Source: Qipengyuania intermedia (GTDB lineage: Bacteria > Pseudomonadota > Alphaproteobacteria > Sphingomonadales > Sphingomonadaceae). From it: 64,000 nucleotides of DNA. Where the stretch lies: the NCBI RefSeq assembly GCF_019711615.1, contig NZ_JAIGNS010000002.1, positions 421,501 through 485,500 of the forward strand, in the 5' to 3' direction. Of the stretch, positions 17,533 to 27,837 are shown piece after piece (the first letter of the stretch is position 1; each line of letters starts with the position of its first letter). The notes below the pieces were generated by a model. It worked only from the letters and a program-made list of their open reading frames with translations. It did no database searches and was not told the DNA's origin. The position numbers and the translations under genes are program-made.

Positions 17533-18128
17533 GCCGGCACCTTGCGCATCCAGCGCGCCAGATGCGGGTTGCCGTGCGCCGCGTGTTGCTCTGCGATCCG
17601 CTCGCGGACAGGGGCGGGCTGCTTTTGCGACAGCTTGAGCGTGGGGCGCATGGTTTCCACTGCGAGTTCGAAGCCGACGTTTCCCTTGAACAGCTTCGCC
17701 CAATGGCTGTCCGGCGTTTCACTCGCCTGCCAAGGTTCTCCGCTGAGACCATCCTCGAACTGCGTTATGGAAGTGTGCAGCAACGCCTCGAGCCCCTCGT
17801 CATCGAGGCGCGACACCACCCCTTCCAGTTCGATCGCGACATAATCCCAGGTGGGGACGGAAGCGCGGTCGGCATACCAGCGCGGGCTGACGTATCCGCG
17901 CGGTCCGTTGACGACGATCAGCGCTTTCGCTCCGCCCAGATGGGCGGCCAGCGCGTTCGATCGCGCAATATGAAACCGCAGCGCGCCATCGCCGCTCGCG
18001 ATCAGGGGGACATGGGCGACGCGCGGTCCGTCCGGCGTGGTCAGGAACACCATCCCGAACCCGGCCTCCGCCACAATGCACTCGATTAGCTCCTTGTCGT
18101 CGGTTCGGAAGAGCGGATTGGGATGCAT
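17529..18128 (-). CDS. PaiB-family FMN-binding protein
   Basis: 199 residues. Matches the PaiB/FMN-binding split-barrel family: GFGMVFLTTPDGPRVAHVPLI near the start, LRFHIARSNALAAHL, then VVNGPRGYVSPRWYADRASVPTWDYVAIELEG, and KLSQKQPAPVR near the end. Family members are annotated as negative regulators from Bacillus PaiB, but flavin-dependent activity is as likely. It overlaps rluA upstream (TGATG) and the HAD gene downstream (ATGA). Confidence 0.9.
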   Translation of the reverse strand: MHPNPLFRTDDKELIECIVAEAGFGMVFLTTPDGPRVAHVPLIASGDGALRFHIARSNALAAHLGGAKALIVVNGPRGYVSPRWYADRASVPTWDYVAIELEGVVSRLDDEGLEALLHTSITQFEDGLSGEPWQASETPDSHWAKLFKGNVGFELAVETMRPTLKLSQKQPAPVRERIAEQHAAHGNPHLARWMRKVPA

Positions 18129-19261
18129 CAGTGCTTGCCCTTGCCCTTGCCCTTTGCCGGGCCCTTTCCGCCGGTTCCGCCACGCGCTCTGCGCGGGCCG
18201 CGCTGGGCCTTGCGGTAATTCTTGGCGTGCTGGCGAGCCTGCTGCTTCTTCTCTTCGCGCGATTTGGGCGGCGGATCGTCACGCATCGGCGTGGCGTCGC
18301 TGGCGTTCTCGTCGAAACCCAGCTGTTCCAGCGAGGCGGCGAAATGTTCGGGCAGGTCGGCGGTCACGTCCAGCTTGCCGCCATCCGGGCTGTCGATGAT
18401 CAGGCGGCGCGCGTGGAGGTGCATCTTGCGGCTGATCGATCCGGTCAGGAAAGCATCGCGCCCGCCGTATTTGCCATCGCCGACGATGGGATGGCCCATC
18501 GCCGCACAATGAACGCGCAGCTGGTGGGTGCGACCGGTCATAGGCTGGAGTTCGAGCCACGCGGCGGTCTTGGCCGCCGTTTCCACGACGCGATACTTGG
18601 TCTTGGCAGGTGCGCCGCCTTCATGGTCGACATGCATCTTCTCGCCGCCCGATCCGGGCTGCTTGGCGAGCGGTGCCTCGATCACGCCCTGCTTGATGTC
18701 CGGCACGCCGACCACCAGCGCCCAGTAGATCTTCTTGGCGCTTCGACCGGAAAACCGCTTCGAGAAGAACGCCGCGCTACCGGGCGTCCGCGCCACGAGC
18801 AGGACGCCCGAGGTATCCTTGTCGAGCCGGTGCACGAGGCGCGGGCGCACATCGTCCTCGCCTTCGACGAAGGCATCGAGCAGCCCGTCGACATGGTTGA
18901 AGGTGTTGGTGCCGCCCTGCGTGGCAAGGCCCGCGGGCTTGTTGAGCGCGATTGCGGACTTGGTCTTCTTGATGACCATGTCGTGCGCCTGTTCGATCTC
19001 GGCCTGGCTCAGCTCGCGCTTGGCCTTGGGCTTCTTGTGCGCCGCATCGCCGCCCGGGGGCACGCGGATCTGCTGGCCCTGTTCGAGCCGGTCGTCGGGC
19101 TTTACCCGCTTGCCGTCGACGCGGACCTGGCCGGTGCGCGCCCACTTGCTGACGGTGCCGAAGCCCACTTGCGGCAAGTGCCGTTTGAACCAGCGGTCGA
19201 CACGGATGCCGTCATCGTCGGCCTCGACCGTGAACTGGCGTACTTCGTCGGAGGTTTTCAT
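18128..19261 (-). CDS. RluA-family pseudouridine synthase with basic C-terminal tail
   Basis: About 377 residues. N-terminal S4 RNA-binding domain (VDRWFKRHLPQVGFGTVSKW, QVRVDGKRV), then the RluA catalytic domain with RLDKDTSGVLLVAR (catalytic Asp in the HRLDKDTSG motif), LALNKPAGLATQGG and MTGRTHQLRVH. It makes pseudouridine in rRNA, or possibly tRNA; the target is unknown. The last 55 or so residues are extremely basic and Gly/Lys/Arg-rich (ending GKGPAKGKGKGKH) and lie beyond the catalytic fold. ATG 19261 overlaps the crcB stop (ATGA); the open frame upstream to 19570 is shadow. Confidence 0.92.
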   Translation of the reverse strand: MKTSDEVRQFTVEADDDGIRVDRWFKRHLPQVGFGTVSKWARTGQVRVDGKRVKPDDRLEQGQQIRVPPGGDAAHKKPKAKRELSQAEIEQAHDMVIKKTKSAIALNKPAGLATQGGTNTFNHVDGLLDAFVEGEDDVRPRLVHRLDKDTSGVLLVARTPGSAAFFSKRFSGRSAKKIYWALVVGVPDIKQGVIEAPLAKQPGSGGEKMHVDHEGGAPAKTKYRVVETAAKTAAWLELQPMTGRTHQLRVHCAAMGHPIVGDGKYGGRDAFLTGSISRKMHLHARRLIIDSPDGGKLDVTADLPEHFAASLEQLGFDENASDATPMRDDPPPKSREEKKQQARQHAKNYRKAQRGPRRARGGTGGKGPAKGKGKGKH

Positions 19262-19668
19262 CCTGCCATCCTCATGACTGCAAGCCCGACCATCAGCCCG
19301 GTAATGCCGAGCGCGAAGGAAAGGACGGCATATAGTGTTGCGAAGAGATATTGTCCGCGCTCGATCAGCATCACCATTTCCAGGCTGAAGGCGCTGAAAG
19401 TGGTGAAGCCGCCCAGTACGCCTGCGCCGAGCAGCAGGCGCGTCTGCTCGCTCGTGTCGGCACCCGATCGCACCAGCCAGCCGGCGAGCACTCCCATAAG
19501 GAGGCTGCCGATTGCATTGACGGCGAGGGTGGCGAAGGGGAAGGCGCCCATGATCGGCGCGCCGAGCCATTGCGTCATCGCGCGCCCGGCCTGGTAACGC
19601 ATGGCCGCGCCGATCCCGCCGCCGATGGCGACGTGCAAGGTTGCGGCGAGTGGGGAGAGGGTGGACAT
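19258..19668 (-). CDS. crcB: Fluoride ion exporter
   Basis: 136 residues, four predicted membrane helices. CrcB/Fluc motifs: GGGIGAAMRY (16-25), the conserved Asn in NAIGSLLMG (N51) and GGFTTFSAFS (86-95) lining the fluoride pores. It lowers cytoplasmic fluoride. ATG 19668 is chosen (GGACAT context) over an upstream in-frame start at 19713. It heads the overlapping operon crcB-rluA-paiB-HAD-membrane protein-ATP12. No fluoride riboswitch is visible upstream. Confidence 0.95.
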   Translation of the reverse strand: MSTLSPLAATLHVAIGGGIGAAMRYQAGRAMTQWLGAPIMGAFPFATLAVNAIGSLLMGVLAGWLVRSGADTSEQTRLLLGAGVLGGFTTFSAFSLEMVMLIERGQYLFATLYAVLSFALGITGLMVGLAVMRMAG

Positions 19669-19815
19669 TGCGCGATCCCCTAGCCGCTCGCGCGGGTTTG
19701 CGAAAGGCGGCACTGCACGCTTGCCTTTTATGGCTCGAATCCGTATGTGGCGGCCATTCGAGCCGGTCCGGAACGGATTCGGCGCGCTTTTCGTTGATAA
19801 AGCGAAACCCTATTC

Positions 19816-19868
19816 AAGGAGGCATACCCCGCTACAAGCGGGCTCTGGCCCGTAAGTCGAGGTATTGA
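19816..19868 (+). promoter_or_regulatory. Structured leader of rpsU with a detached Shine-Dalgarno
   Basis: A perfect AAGGAGG at 19816-19822 sits 51 bases before the rpsU start with no ATG, GTG or TTG at usable spacing. It is followed by a hairpin CCCGC-TACAA-GCGGG (19828-19842), which competes with GGGC-TCTG-GCCC (19840-19851). An open frame reading [13 protein letters not shown] ends in TGA five bases before the rpsU ATG. This looks like a leader that controls translation of S21, possibly by a non-standard start or ribosome standby; mechanism is inference. Confidence 0.45.
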
Positions 19869-19873
19869 ATTTT

Positions 19874-20080
19874 ATGCAGATCATGGTTCGCGATAACAAT
19901 GTCGACCAGGCCCTCCGCGCGCTCAAGAAGAAGCTGCAGCGTGAAGGCGTCTATCGCGAAATGAAGCTGCGCCGCCACTACGAAAAGCCCAGCGAAAAGC
20001 GCGCCCGTGAAAAGGCTGCTGCAGTTCGCCGCGCTCGCAAGCTGGAGCGTAAGCGCATGGAGCGTGACGGGATCAAGTAA
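19874..20080 (+). CDS. rpsU: 30S ribosomal protein bS21
   Basis: 68 residues. [14 protein letters not shown] start and the basic C-terminal helix ([12 protein letters not shown]) are typical of alphaproteobacterial S21, which sits near the anti-Shine-Dalgarno end of 16S rRNA and helps initiation. ATG 19874 is preferred over an upstream in-frame codon at 19865; GAGGT lies about 10 bases before it. A canonical terminator follows at 20116-20140, so it is probably monocistronic. Confidence 0.97.
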   Translation: MQIMVRDNNVDQALRALKKKLQREGVYREMKLRRHYEKPSEKRAREKAAAVRRARKLERKRMERDGIK

Positions 20081-20115
20081 TCCCGGGTTGCGACCTACGA
20101 CAAGCTAAGCCATGA

Positions 20116-20140
20116 GGGCGCGGAGAAATCCGCGCCCTTT
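20116..20140 (+). terminator. Intrinsic terminator after rpsU
   Basis: Perfect 9-bp stem GGGCGCGGA / TCCGCGCCC closed by a GAAA tetraloop and followed by TTT. It lies 35 bases after the rpsU stop and 23 bases before the FKBP gene. Confidence 0.85.
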
Positions 20141-20162
20141 GCGTATCACAGGCGAATTTTAC

Positions 20163-20738
20163 ATGACCGAGATCACCCGCGTACCGCTCCGCCCCATCAA
20201 GAAGGGCTCGCTCACCAAGCTCTGGCTTGGCGTTATCGTCGCCATCCTTCTGGGGGCAGGCCTGGCATGGGCCGCCGTGCCCAAGGGCGTGGAAGTGGAA
20301 ACGCTGACCGAAGGTGTCGGTCCGTCGCCGCAGATCGGCGATGTTGTCTTTGCCAATTACGTGGGCACGCTGCCCGACGGCACGGAATTCGACCGTTCGC
20401 AGCCGAGCCCGTTCCCGCCCGAGATATTCCCGGCTGGCACGCCGTTCCCGCTCGACGAGCAGGGCGGCATCATCGAAGGCTTCGCCGAAGGCCTGATGCA
20501 GACGCAGAAGGGCGGCAAGTACCGCATCGAAATCCCGGCAGAGCAGGCCTATGGCGCAACGCCGCCTCCCGGATCGGACATTCCGGCCAATAGCGACCTG
20601 ATCTTCGAGGTCGAAGTTACGGAAATCATGTCGCTCGAAGAAGCGCAGCAGCGCTTCATGCAATTGCAGGCCCAGATGGGTGCGCAGGGCGGCCCCGACG
20701 GGCCCCAGGGTGCCCCTCAGCAAGCGCCGGTCGAATAA
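20163..20738 (+). CDS. FKBP-type peptidyl-prolyl cis-trans isomerase, membrane-anchored
   Basis: 191 residues. One N-terminal helix (about 20-38, LWLGVIVAILLGAGLAWAA) anchors or exports it, so the isomerase domain is periplasmic. FKBP features: VFANYVGTLPDGTEFDRS, IIEGFAEGLMQTQKGGKYRIEIPAEQAYG, FEVEVTEI. A Gln/Pro/Gly-rich tail of about 25 residues follows. ATG 20163 chosen; in-frame codons upstream would fall inside the rpsU terminator. Probable role: folding of envelope proteins. Confidence 0.92.
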   Translation: MTEITRVPLRPIKKGSLTKLWLGVIVAILLGAGLAWAAVPKGVEVETLTEGVGPSPQIGDVVFANYVGTLPDGTEFDRSQPSPFPPEIFPAGTPFPLDEQGGIIEGFAEGLMQTQKGGKYRIEIPAEQAYGATPPPGSDIPANSDLIFEVEVTEIMSLEEAQQRFMQLQAQMGAQGGPDGPQGAPQQAPVE

Positions 20739-20787
20739 GGCGCAAAGCCTGCTTGAAGCGCGCGCGCCACACGGCTAACGCGCGCCC

Positions 20788-21089
20788 ATGTCAGTTACCC
20801 GAGAAGAAGTGGCGAAAATCGCCTCTCTGGCCCGCATCCGGATGGAGGATGCGGAGCTGGATCGCATGGTGCCCGAGCTCAACAACATCCTCGATTGGGT
20901 GGAGCAGCTGGGCGAAGTCGACACCTCCGGCGTGGAGCCGATGACCGCGGTCATCCCGAACACGCTGCGCCTGCGCGACGATGTGGTCGACGCCATTCCC
21001 GAAACGTCCGGCGGACGGCGCGACGATGTGCTGGCCAATGCTCCGGCAGCCGAACACGGCTTCTTCGGCGTGCCCAAGGTGATCGAATA

Positions 21090-21090
<1 letters not shown>
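20788..21090 (+). CDS. gatC: Asp/Glu-tRNA amidotransferase subunit C
   Basis: 100 residues with the GatC pattern: [17 protein letters not shown] at the start, [23 protein letters not shown] in the middle, LRDDVV and a C-terminal FFGVPKVIE. GatC clamps GatA to GatB in the complex that converts Glu-tRNA-Gln and Asp-tRNA-Asn to the amidated forms. The stop overlaps the gatA start (TAATG). Confidence 0.96.
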
Positions 21091-22579
<1,489 letters not shown>

Positions 22580-22583
<4 letters not shown>

Positions 22584-23143
22584 CACCCAGAGCCGTCATT
22601 AGGCTTCCCCAAGTTCTCGGTGCCGCACTTTCTGCCAATGTTTTCGTAGTCATCGCTCAGGCGATTGCGGTGGCCAGCGGATTGGCCGAATATGCTTTTC
22701 TCATGTTGATTTTTGTGTGGAACCTCAAAGACGGAATTGACGATTTTAAGACCTATGAATCCGATTATGCTTCGGGCTTCAGCTTGGCGCCAACGGTGAC
22801 CTACCGCGTAATCGCATACGTACTTCTTGCCGTTGCTGCGATCTCCTTGCCCGACTTGCAGACCGCATCGATTTGGTTTGCTCTTTATTTTGCGACACTG
22901 ACACTTTGGTCGGCCAACTCCGCATTCAGAAGAAGCCGGCAGCAACGATCGGACGAGAATGATGAGCGCCTACGGCGACGCAAGGGTTGGCTTGTCCTCT
23001 ATCCCATCTGTGCGATATGCGCGCTAGTATTGGGCTGCGGGTTGACGCCATTTTTCTTCGGGGCTTTTCTTATCGCTGCCCTGTACCTTTTCGATGCCCT
23101 TGAGTGCCGGACCTTCAGCAACGAAATTAACGAGACTCTCTAA
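22580..23143 (+). CDS. Four-helix membrane protein of unknown function inserted between gatA and gatB
   Basis: 187 residues from a GTG that overlaps the gatA stop (GTGA), ending in TAATG with gatB. Hydrophobic segments near 12-31, 62-78, 84-105 and 137-175 (two helices), split by a charged stretch ([19 protein letters not shown], about 114-132). A conserved-looking [17 protein letters not shown] follows helix one. No family is recognised. The DNA is visibly more A/T-rich than gatA and gatB, yet both junctions are perfectly coupled, so it is probably a recent arrival now cotranslated with the gat genes. Confidence 0.7.
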
Positions 23144-24642
23144 TGGAAAAGTATCGCATCCAGGGCGCAACGGGCGAATGGGAGGTCGTGATCGGCCTCG
23201 AAGTCCATGCGCAGGTCACTTCCAACGCCAAGCTATTCAGCGGCGCTTCCACCGCTTTCGGTGCAGAGCCGAATACGCAGGTCAGCCTCGTCGATGCGGC
23301 CATGCCCGGCATGCTGCCCGTGCCCAACCGTGAATGCATCCGTCAGGCCGTGCGCACCGGCATGGCGATCGAGGCGCAGATCAACAAGTGGAGTCGGTTC
23401 GACCGCAAGAACTACTTCTACGCCGACCTGCCGCAAGGCTACCAGATCAGCCAGCTCTACCACCCCATCGTGGGCGAAGGACAGCTCGTGATCGAGGCGG
23501 ACGAGAAGGCCGGAATTCCCGAAGACAAGATCATCGGGATCGAGCGCATCCACGTCGAACAGGACGCGGGCAAGCTGATGCACGACCAGCATCCGACCAT
23601 GTCCTATGTAGATCTCAATCGCACGGGCATCGCCCTGATGGAGATCGTTTCCAAGCCCGACATGACCTCGCCTGCGGAAGCAGGGGCGTACGTGCGCAAA
23701 CTGCGTTCGATCCTGCGCTATGTCGGTAGCTGCGATGGCAATATGGAGCAGGGCTCCATGCGCGCCGACGTCAACGTCTCGGTCCGCAAGGTCGGCTCCA
23801 GCGAACTGGGTACTCGCACCGAAACCAAGAACGTGAACTCGGTCCGCTTCGTGATGGCGGTGATCGAACAGGAAGCGCGCCGCCAGGTCGACCTGATCGA
23901 GGACGGCGGCAGCGTGGTGCAGGAAACGCGGCTCTACGATCCCGACCGCAATGAAACGCGCTCCATGCGCAGCAAGGAAGACGCGCACGACTATCGCTAC
24001 TTCCCCGATCCCGATCTCCTCCCGCTGGAGCTGGAAGACAGCTTCATCGAAGAATGCCGCGCCAGCCTGCCGGAACTGCCCGACGCCAAGCGCCAGCGTT
24101 ACGAGAACGAGCTGGGTCTTACGCCCTACAACGCGCGCGAACTGACGGCAGAGGTCGAAACCTTCGGCCGCTTCGAAACGCTGCTTTCGGCAACGGCCAG
24201 CCAGATCGGCAAGCCCGAAGCCAAAGTCGCGACGCAGGTGGCGAACTGGGCGCTTTCGGTCGCTCCCGGCGTCATGAAGTCGCTGGGCGACGAAGCCGAT
24301 CCGGCCAATGCCACTGCAGAAGCGCAGGCGAAGATCCTGGCGATGCAGGACAAGGGCGAAATCTCCGGCGGACAGGCCAAGGAAATCTACGAACACGTCC
24401 TTCGCACCGGCGGCGATCCGGAAGCCATCGCGGACGAAAAGGGTCTGAAGCAGGTCAGCGATACCGGCGCCATCGAGGAGGCGATCGACGGGATCATCGC
24501 CGCCAATGGCGACAAGGTGGAGGAATACCGCGGCGGCAAGGACAAGCTGTTCGGTTTCTTCGTCGGCCAGACCATGAAGGCCATGCAGGGCAAGGCGAAT
24601 CCGGCGGTCGTGAACCAGATCCTCAAGGACAAGCTGGGCTGA
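23143..24642 (+). CDS. gatB: Asp/Glu-tRNA amidotransferase subunit B
   Basis: 499 residues. GatB/E catalytic domain begins [12 protein letters not shown], with [31 protein letters not shown], and [18 protein letters not shown]; the C-terminal YqeY-like tail domain (ILKDKLG end) binds tRNA. It phosphorylates the misacylated tRNA and amidates it with ammonia from GatA. Starts in the stop of the membrane protein gene and ends overlapping the next ATG (TGATG). Confidence 0.97.
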   Translation: MEKYRIQGATGEWEVVIGLEVHAQVTSNAKLFSGASTAFGAEPNTQVSLVDAAMPGMLPVPNRECIRQAVRTGMAIEAQINKWSRFDRKNYFYADLPQGYQISQLYHPIVGEGQLVIEADEKAGIPEDKIIGIERIHVEQDAGKLMHDQHPTMSYVDLNRTGIALMEIVSKPDMTSPAEAGAYVRKLRSILRYVGSCDGNMEQGSMRADVNVSVRKVGSSELGTRTETKNVNSVRFVMAVIEQEARRQVDLIEDGGSVVQETRLYDPDRNETRSMRSKEDAHDYRYFPDPDLLPLELEDSFIEECRASLPELPDAKRQRYENELGLTPYNARELTAEVETFGRFETLLSATASQIGKPEAKVATQVANWALSVAPGVMKSLGDEADPANATAEAQAKILAMQDKGEISGGQAKEIYEHVLRTGGDPEAIADEKGLKQVSDTGAIEEAIDGIIAANGDKVEEYRGGKDKLFGFFVGQTMKAMQGKANPAVVNQILKDKLG

Positions 24643-25073
24643 TGCAAATCGTGCTTTCCCCGGCAGGCCGTTCGCTGGTGGTGACCGGGGCGGCGCTTTT
24701 CCTCGCCGGGCTGGTCCAGGGCGCAGTGATCGAGCTTCACGCCAATCCGCGGATGGCGCTGTCCGCACATCTCGACGCCGTGCAAAGCGGTATGGCCGTG
24801 ATGATTGCGGGCATCCTGTGGTCCTCGGCGCGCCTTGGCGAACGCATGGAAGCCACGGCGCGATGGGCGCTGGCGGTGGGCATGGTGGGGCTATGGCTCG
24901 GCCTGACCCTTGCCGCGGTTACCGGTGCGAGCGAGACCCTGCCGATGGCTGGCGAAGGATATGCCGGGACACCCGCAGCCGAAGCCGTGGTCGGCCTGAT
25001 AGTCCTGGCCTCGAGCGCGGCGCTGACCCTTGGCTGGGCGTTGTTCCTGTGGGGCCTTTTCCGGGCGCGATGA
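24642..25073 (+). CDS. Hydroxylaminobenzene mutase/styrene-oxide-isomerase-like membrane protein
   Basis: 143 residues, four predicted helices. The segment ELHANPRMALSAHLDAV, then GILW..., and ASETLPMAGEGYAGTPAAEA with a C-terminal LTLGWALFLWGL agree in order with hydroxylaminobenzene mutase HabB and its relatives, including styrene oxide isomerase. These integral membrane enzymes catalyse intramolecular rearrangements. Whether this member is catalytic is unknown; the identification is from recalled family pattern. Its ATG overlaps the gatB stop and its stop overlaps trmL (ATGA). Confidence 0.65.
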   Translation: MQIVLSPAGRSLVVTGAALFLAGLVQGAVIELHANPRMALSAHLDAVQSGMAVMIAGILWSSARLGERMEATARWALAVGMVGLWLGLTLAAVTGASETLPMAGEGYAGTPAAEAVVGLIVLASSAALTLGWALFLWGLFRAR

Positions 25074-25525
25074 CCTCCATCGTCCTTGTCCATCCCGAGA
25101 TACCCGGCAACACCGGCGCGGTGGGGCGCACCTGTGTGGCGCTCGACATGGAACTGGTGCTGATCCACCCGCTAGGCTTCGAGATTTCGGACAAGCGCGT
25201 AAAGCGCTCCGGCCTCGATTACTGGCCGCATATCCGGCTGGTCGAATTCGCCAGCTGGGAGGCCTTCCTTGCCGAGCGCGCCCCGCGCGAAGACCAGATG
25301 TTCCTGTTCGAGGAATACGCGAAGCGCAGCTTCTACGAACCCGACTACCCTGACGACGCCTATCTCGTCTTCGGACGCGAGACCAAGGGACTGCCAGACC
25401 AGATCGTCTCCGCGCATGAGGTGCAGTTGGTCGGACTGCCGATGCGATCGGACAAGGTGCGCTCGCTCAATCTGGCGAACACGGTGGCGGCTGCCGCCTA
25501 CCAGGCGGTGCGCGCCCATATCTGA
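25070..25525 (+). CDS. trmL: tRNA (cytidine/uridine-34)-2'-O-methyltransferase
   Basis: 151 residues. SPOUT-fold methyltransferase with the trefoil-knot motifs PEIPGNTGAVGRTC (start), LVFGRETKGLPDQI and LPMRSDKVRSLNLANTVAAAAYQ. It 2'-O-methylates the wobble base of tRNA-Leu. ATG 25070 lies in the stop of the preceding gene. It is the last gene of a tRNA-related operon begun by gatC. Confidence 0.94.
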   Translation: MTSIVLVHPEIPGNTGAVGRTCVALDMELVLIHPLGFEISDKRVKRSGLDYWPHIRLVEFASWEAFLAERAPREDQMFLFEEYAKRSFYEPDYPDDAYLVFGRETKGLPDQIVSAHEVQLVGLPMRSDKVRSLNLANTVAAAAYQAVRAHI

Positions 25526-25647
25526 ACGCCGTTCGTCGGGCAGGTAAGTCCCTGACAGAAGTCTCGCTTGCACAACACCTTGCCAGCTTTTAGCCCTCTG
25601 CGCGTTTCGCGCGTTTTCACGCGCGCCATGTGAGGGACTGAAAATCA

Positions 25648-27810
25648 ATGCGTAAGACCGCTACTCTCGCGGCGCTGCTCGCTTGCACCGCGACCGCGCC
25701 GCTTGCCGCCAAGGAAGGCATGTTCACGCCCGGCCAGCTGCCGGAGATCGCCGAAGACCTGAAGGAAACCGGCCTCGAAATCGATCCGGAAACGCTGACC
25801 GACCTGACCGGCTTCCCGATGGGTGCGATCGTGTCGCTCGGCGGCTGTTCCGCCAGCTTCGTGTCTCCCGAAGGCCTGGTCGTGACCAACCACCACTGCG
25901 CCCGTGGTTCGGTCCAGTACAACTCCACCGCCGAGAACAACTATCTCGAGAACGGCTTCCTCGCCAAGGCGAAGGGCGACGAGCTGCCTGCCGCGCCCGG
26001 CTCGCGGATCTATGTGACGACCAAGATCACCGACGTGACGGCCCGCATGCGCGACGGCGTCGATGCCCTGTCGGCGACCGAGCGTTACGACACGCTTGAA
26101 CAGCGTATGAAGGACATTACCGCCGAGTGCGAACAGGATGCCGGATCGCGTTGCCAGGTCGCCAGCTTCTATGGCGGCGCGGAATACACGCTGATCAAGC
26201 GCCTCGAAGTGCGCGACGTGCGCCTCGTCTACGCGCCGGCCGATTCGATCGGCAAGTATGGCGGCGATATCGATAATTGGATGTGGCCTCGCCATACCGG
26301 CGACTTCGCCTTCTACCGCGCCTATGTCGCACCCGACGGTTCGGCTGCGGACTATTCCGAAGACAACGTGCCCTACCGCCCCGACCACCATCTGAAGGTC
26401 AGCGCAGCAGGTCTCGATGACGGCGATTTCGTGATGGCTGCCGGCTATCCCGGATCGACCCAGCGCTATGCCACGCTGGCCGAGGTGGAGAACACCTTCA
26501 GCTGGAGCTATCCGACCTACGTCACGCTGGTGAACGACTGGATCGACACCATCGAAGAGGCCGCTCCCGAAGGTTCGGATGCGCGCGTGAAGTACGAATC
26601 GCTGCTCGCCAGCCTGAACAATTTCGAGAAGAACACGCGCGGCCAGCTCGAAGGCGCGCGCCGTGTCGGTCTCGTCGACCGCCGCCGTGCCCGCGAAGAA
26701 GCACTGGCTGCATGGATTGCCGCAGATGCTTCGCGCGCGAATTATGGCGAGGCGATCACCGGCTTGCAGGCGCTGAACGAAGAAGGTGCGGCCGCCGCGA
26801 AGAAGGCCTTCTGGTACAATTTCGCGACCCGTCCTGCCCTGCTTTCGGCAGCGCAGCGCCTTTATCGCTTGTCGCAGGAACGGCTGAAGCCCGATGCGCA
26901 GCGCGAGCCGGGCTATCAGGAGCGCGACATGACCTTCTTCGCGCAGGGCCTGCAGGCGCTGGATCGCCGGTATGAGGCTTCGGTCGACAAGGCGCAGTGG
27001 CTGCTGTTCCTCGACACCTATCTCGAAGAACCGGCCGAGAACCGCGTGGGCGTGTTCGACAATGCGCTGGGCCTCACCGGCAATGTCGATGCGGCGGCCC
27101 TGTCGGCCAAGCTCGACAGCTATTATGCAGGCACCACGCTGGATGACAGCGAAACGCGCCTTGCGCTGATGGACGCCAGCCCGGCCGATTTCGAGGCGAG
27201 CGAAGACCCGTTCATCCAGCTTGCCGTCGCGCTCTACGAATACGAGCGCGAGCAGGAAGCCGAAGCAGAGGAGCGTGCAGGACGCGCACAGGCGCTGCGC
27301 CCCGCTTATATGGAGGCGATCACCCAGTGGCAGCGTTCGCAGGGGCTCTCGACCTATCCCGATGCGAACTCCACGCTGCGCGTGACCTATGGCACGGTGA
27401 TGGGCGGATCGCCGAAGGACGGCATGGCTTACCTGCCGTTCACGACGCTGGAAGGCATTCTGGAGAAAGACACCGGCGAAGACCCGTTCAACGCTCCGGC
27501 CAAGCAACTGCAGGAAATCCGCGAGAAGGATTACGGTAAGTATAAGCTCGACAGCATCGGCTCGGTGCCGGTGAACTTCCTCTCCGATCTCGACAGCACC
27601 GGCGGCAATAGCGGCTCAGCCACGCTGAACGCACGTGCAGAGCTGGTCGGCCTGCTGTTTGACGGCACGTTCGAAAGCGTCAATTCGGACTGGGACTTCG
27701 ACCCGCGCACCACGCGCACGATCCATGTCGACACCCGCTATATGCTGTGGGTCATGGACAAGGTCGACGGGGCGCAGGGCCTGATCGAGGAAATGGACAT
27801 CGTCGACTGA
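25648..27810 (+). CDS. S46-family dipeptidyl peptidase (DPP7-like)
   Basis: 720 residues with a cleavable signal (about 1-21, ...APLAA). Serine exopeptidase releasing dipeptides in the periplasm. The catalytic His region is VTNHHCARG (82-84), the nucleophile is S655 in STGGNSGSA. The residue after FD near the S1 pocket is Gly (FDG, G673); in characterised members Gly here favours hydrophobic P1 residues (DPP7), while Arg gives acidic preference (DPP11). GG/WPRHTGD (IDNWMWPRHTGDFAF) is the usual S46 landmark. Followed by a strong terminator. Suits growth on peptides. Confidence 0.93.
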   Translation: MRKTATLAALLACTATAPLAAKEGMFTPGQLPEIAEDLKETGLEIDPETLTDLTGFPMGAIVSLGGCSASFVSPEGLVVTNHHCARGSVQYNSTAENNYLENGFLAKAKGDELPAAPGSRIYVTTKITDVTARMRDGVDALSATERYDTLEQRMKDITAECEQDAGSRCQVASFYGGAEYTLIKRLEVRDVRLVYAPADSIGKYGGDIDNWMWPRHTGDFAFYRAYVAPDGSAADYSEDNVPYRPDHHLKVSAAGLDDGDFVMAAGYPGSTQRYATLAEVENTFSWSYPTYVTLVNDWIDTIEEAAPEGSDARVKYESLLASLNNFEKNTRGQLEGARRVGLVDRRRAREEALAAWIAADASRANYGEAITGLQALNEEGAAAAKKAFWYNFATRPALLSAAQRLYRLSQERLKPDAQREPGYQERDMTFFAQGLQALDRRYEASVDKAQWLLFLDTYLEEPAENRVGVFDNALGLTGNVDAAALSAKLDSYYAGTTLDDSETRLALMDASPADFEASEDPFIQLAVALYEYEREQEAEAEERAGRAQALRPAYMEAITQWQRSQGLSTYPDANSTLRVTYGTVMGGSPKDGMAYLPFTTLEGILEKDTGEDPFNAPAKQLQEIREKDYGKYKLDSIGSVPVNFLSDLDSTGGNSGSATLNARAELVGLLFDGTFESVNSDWDFDPRTTRTIHVDTRYMLWVMDKVDGAQGLIEEMDIVD

Positions 27811-27837
27811 CGTCAGTCCGACAGCACTAAGACAAGG

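Noticed and set aside
19669-19790. Fluoride riboswitch ahead of crcB
   Set aside because: The conserved fluoride riboswitch core was not found in the leftward leader.
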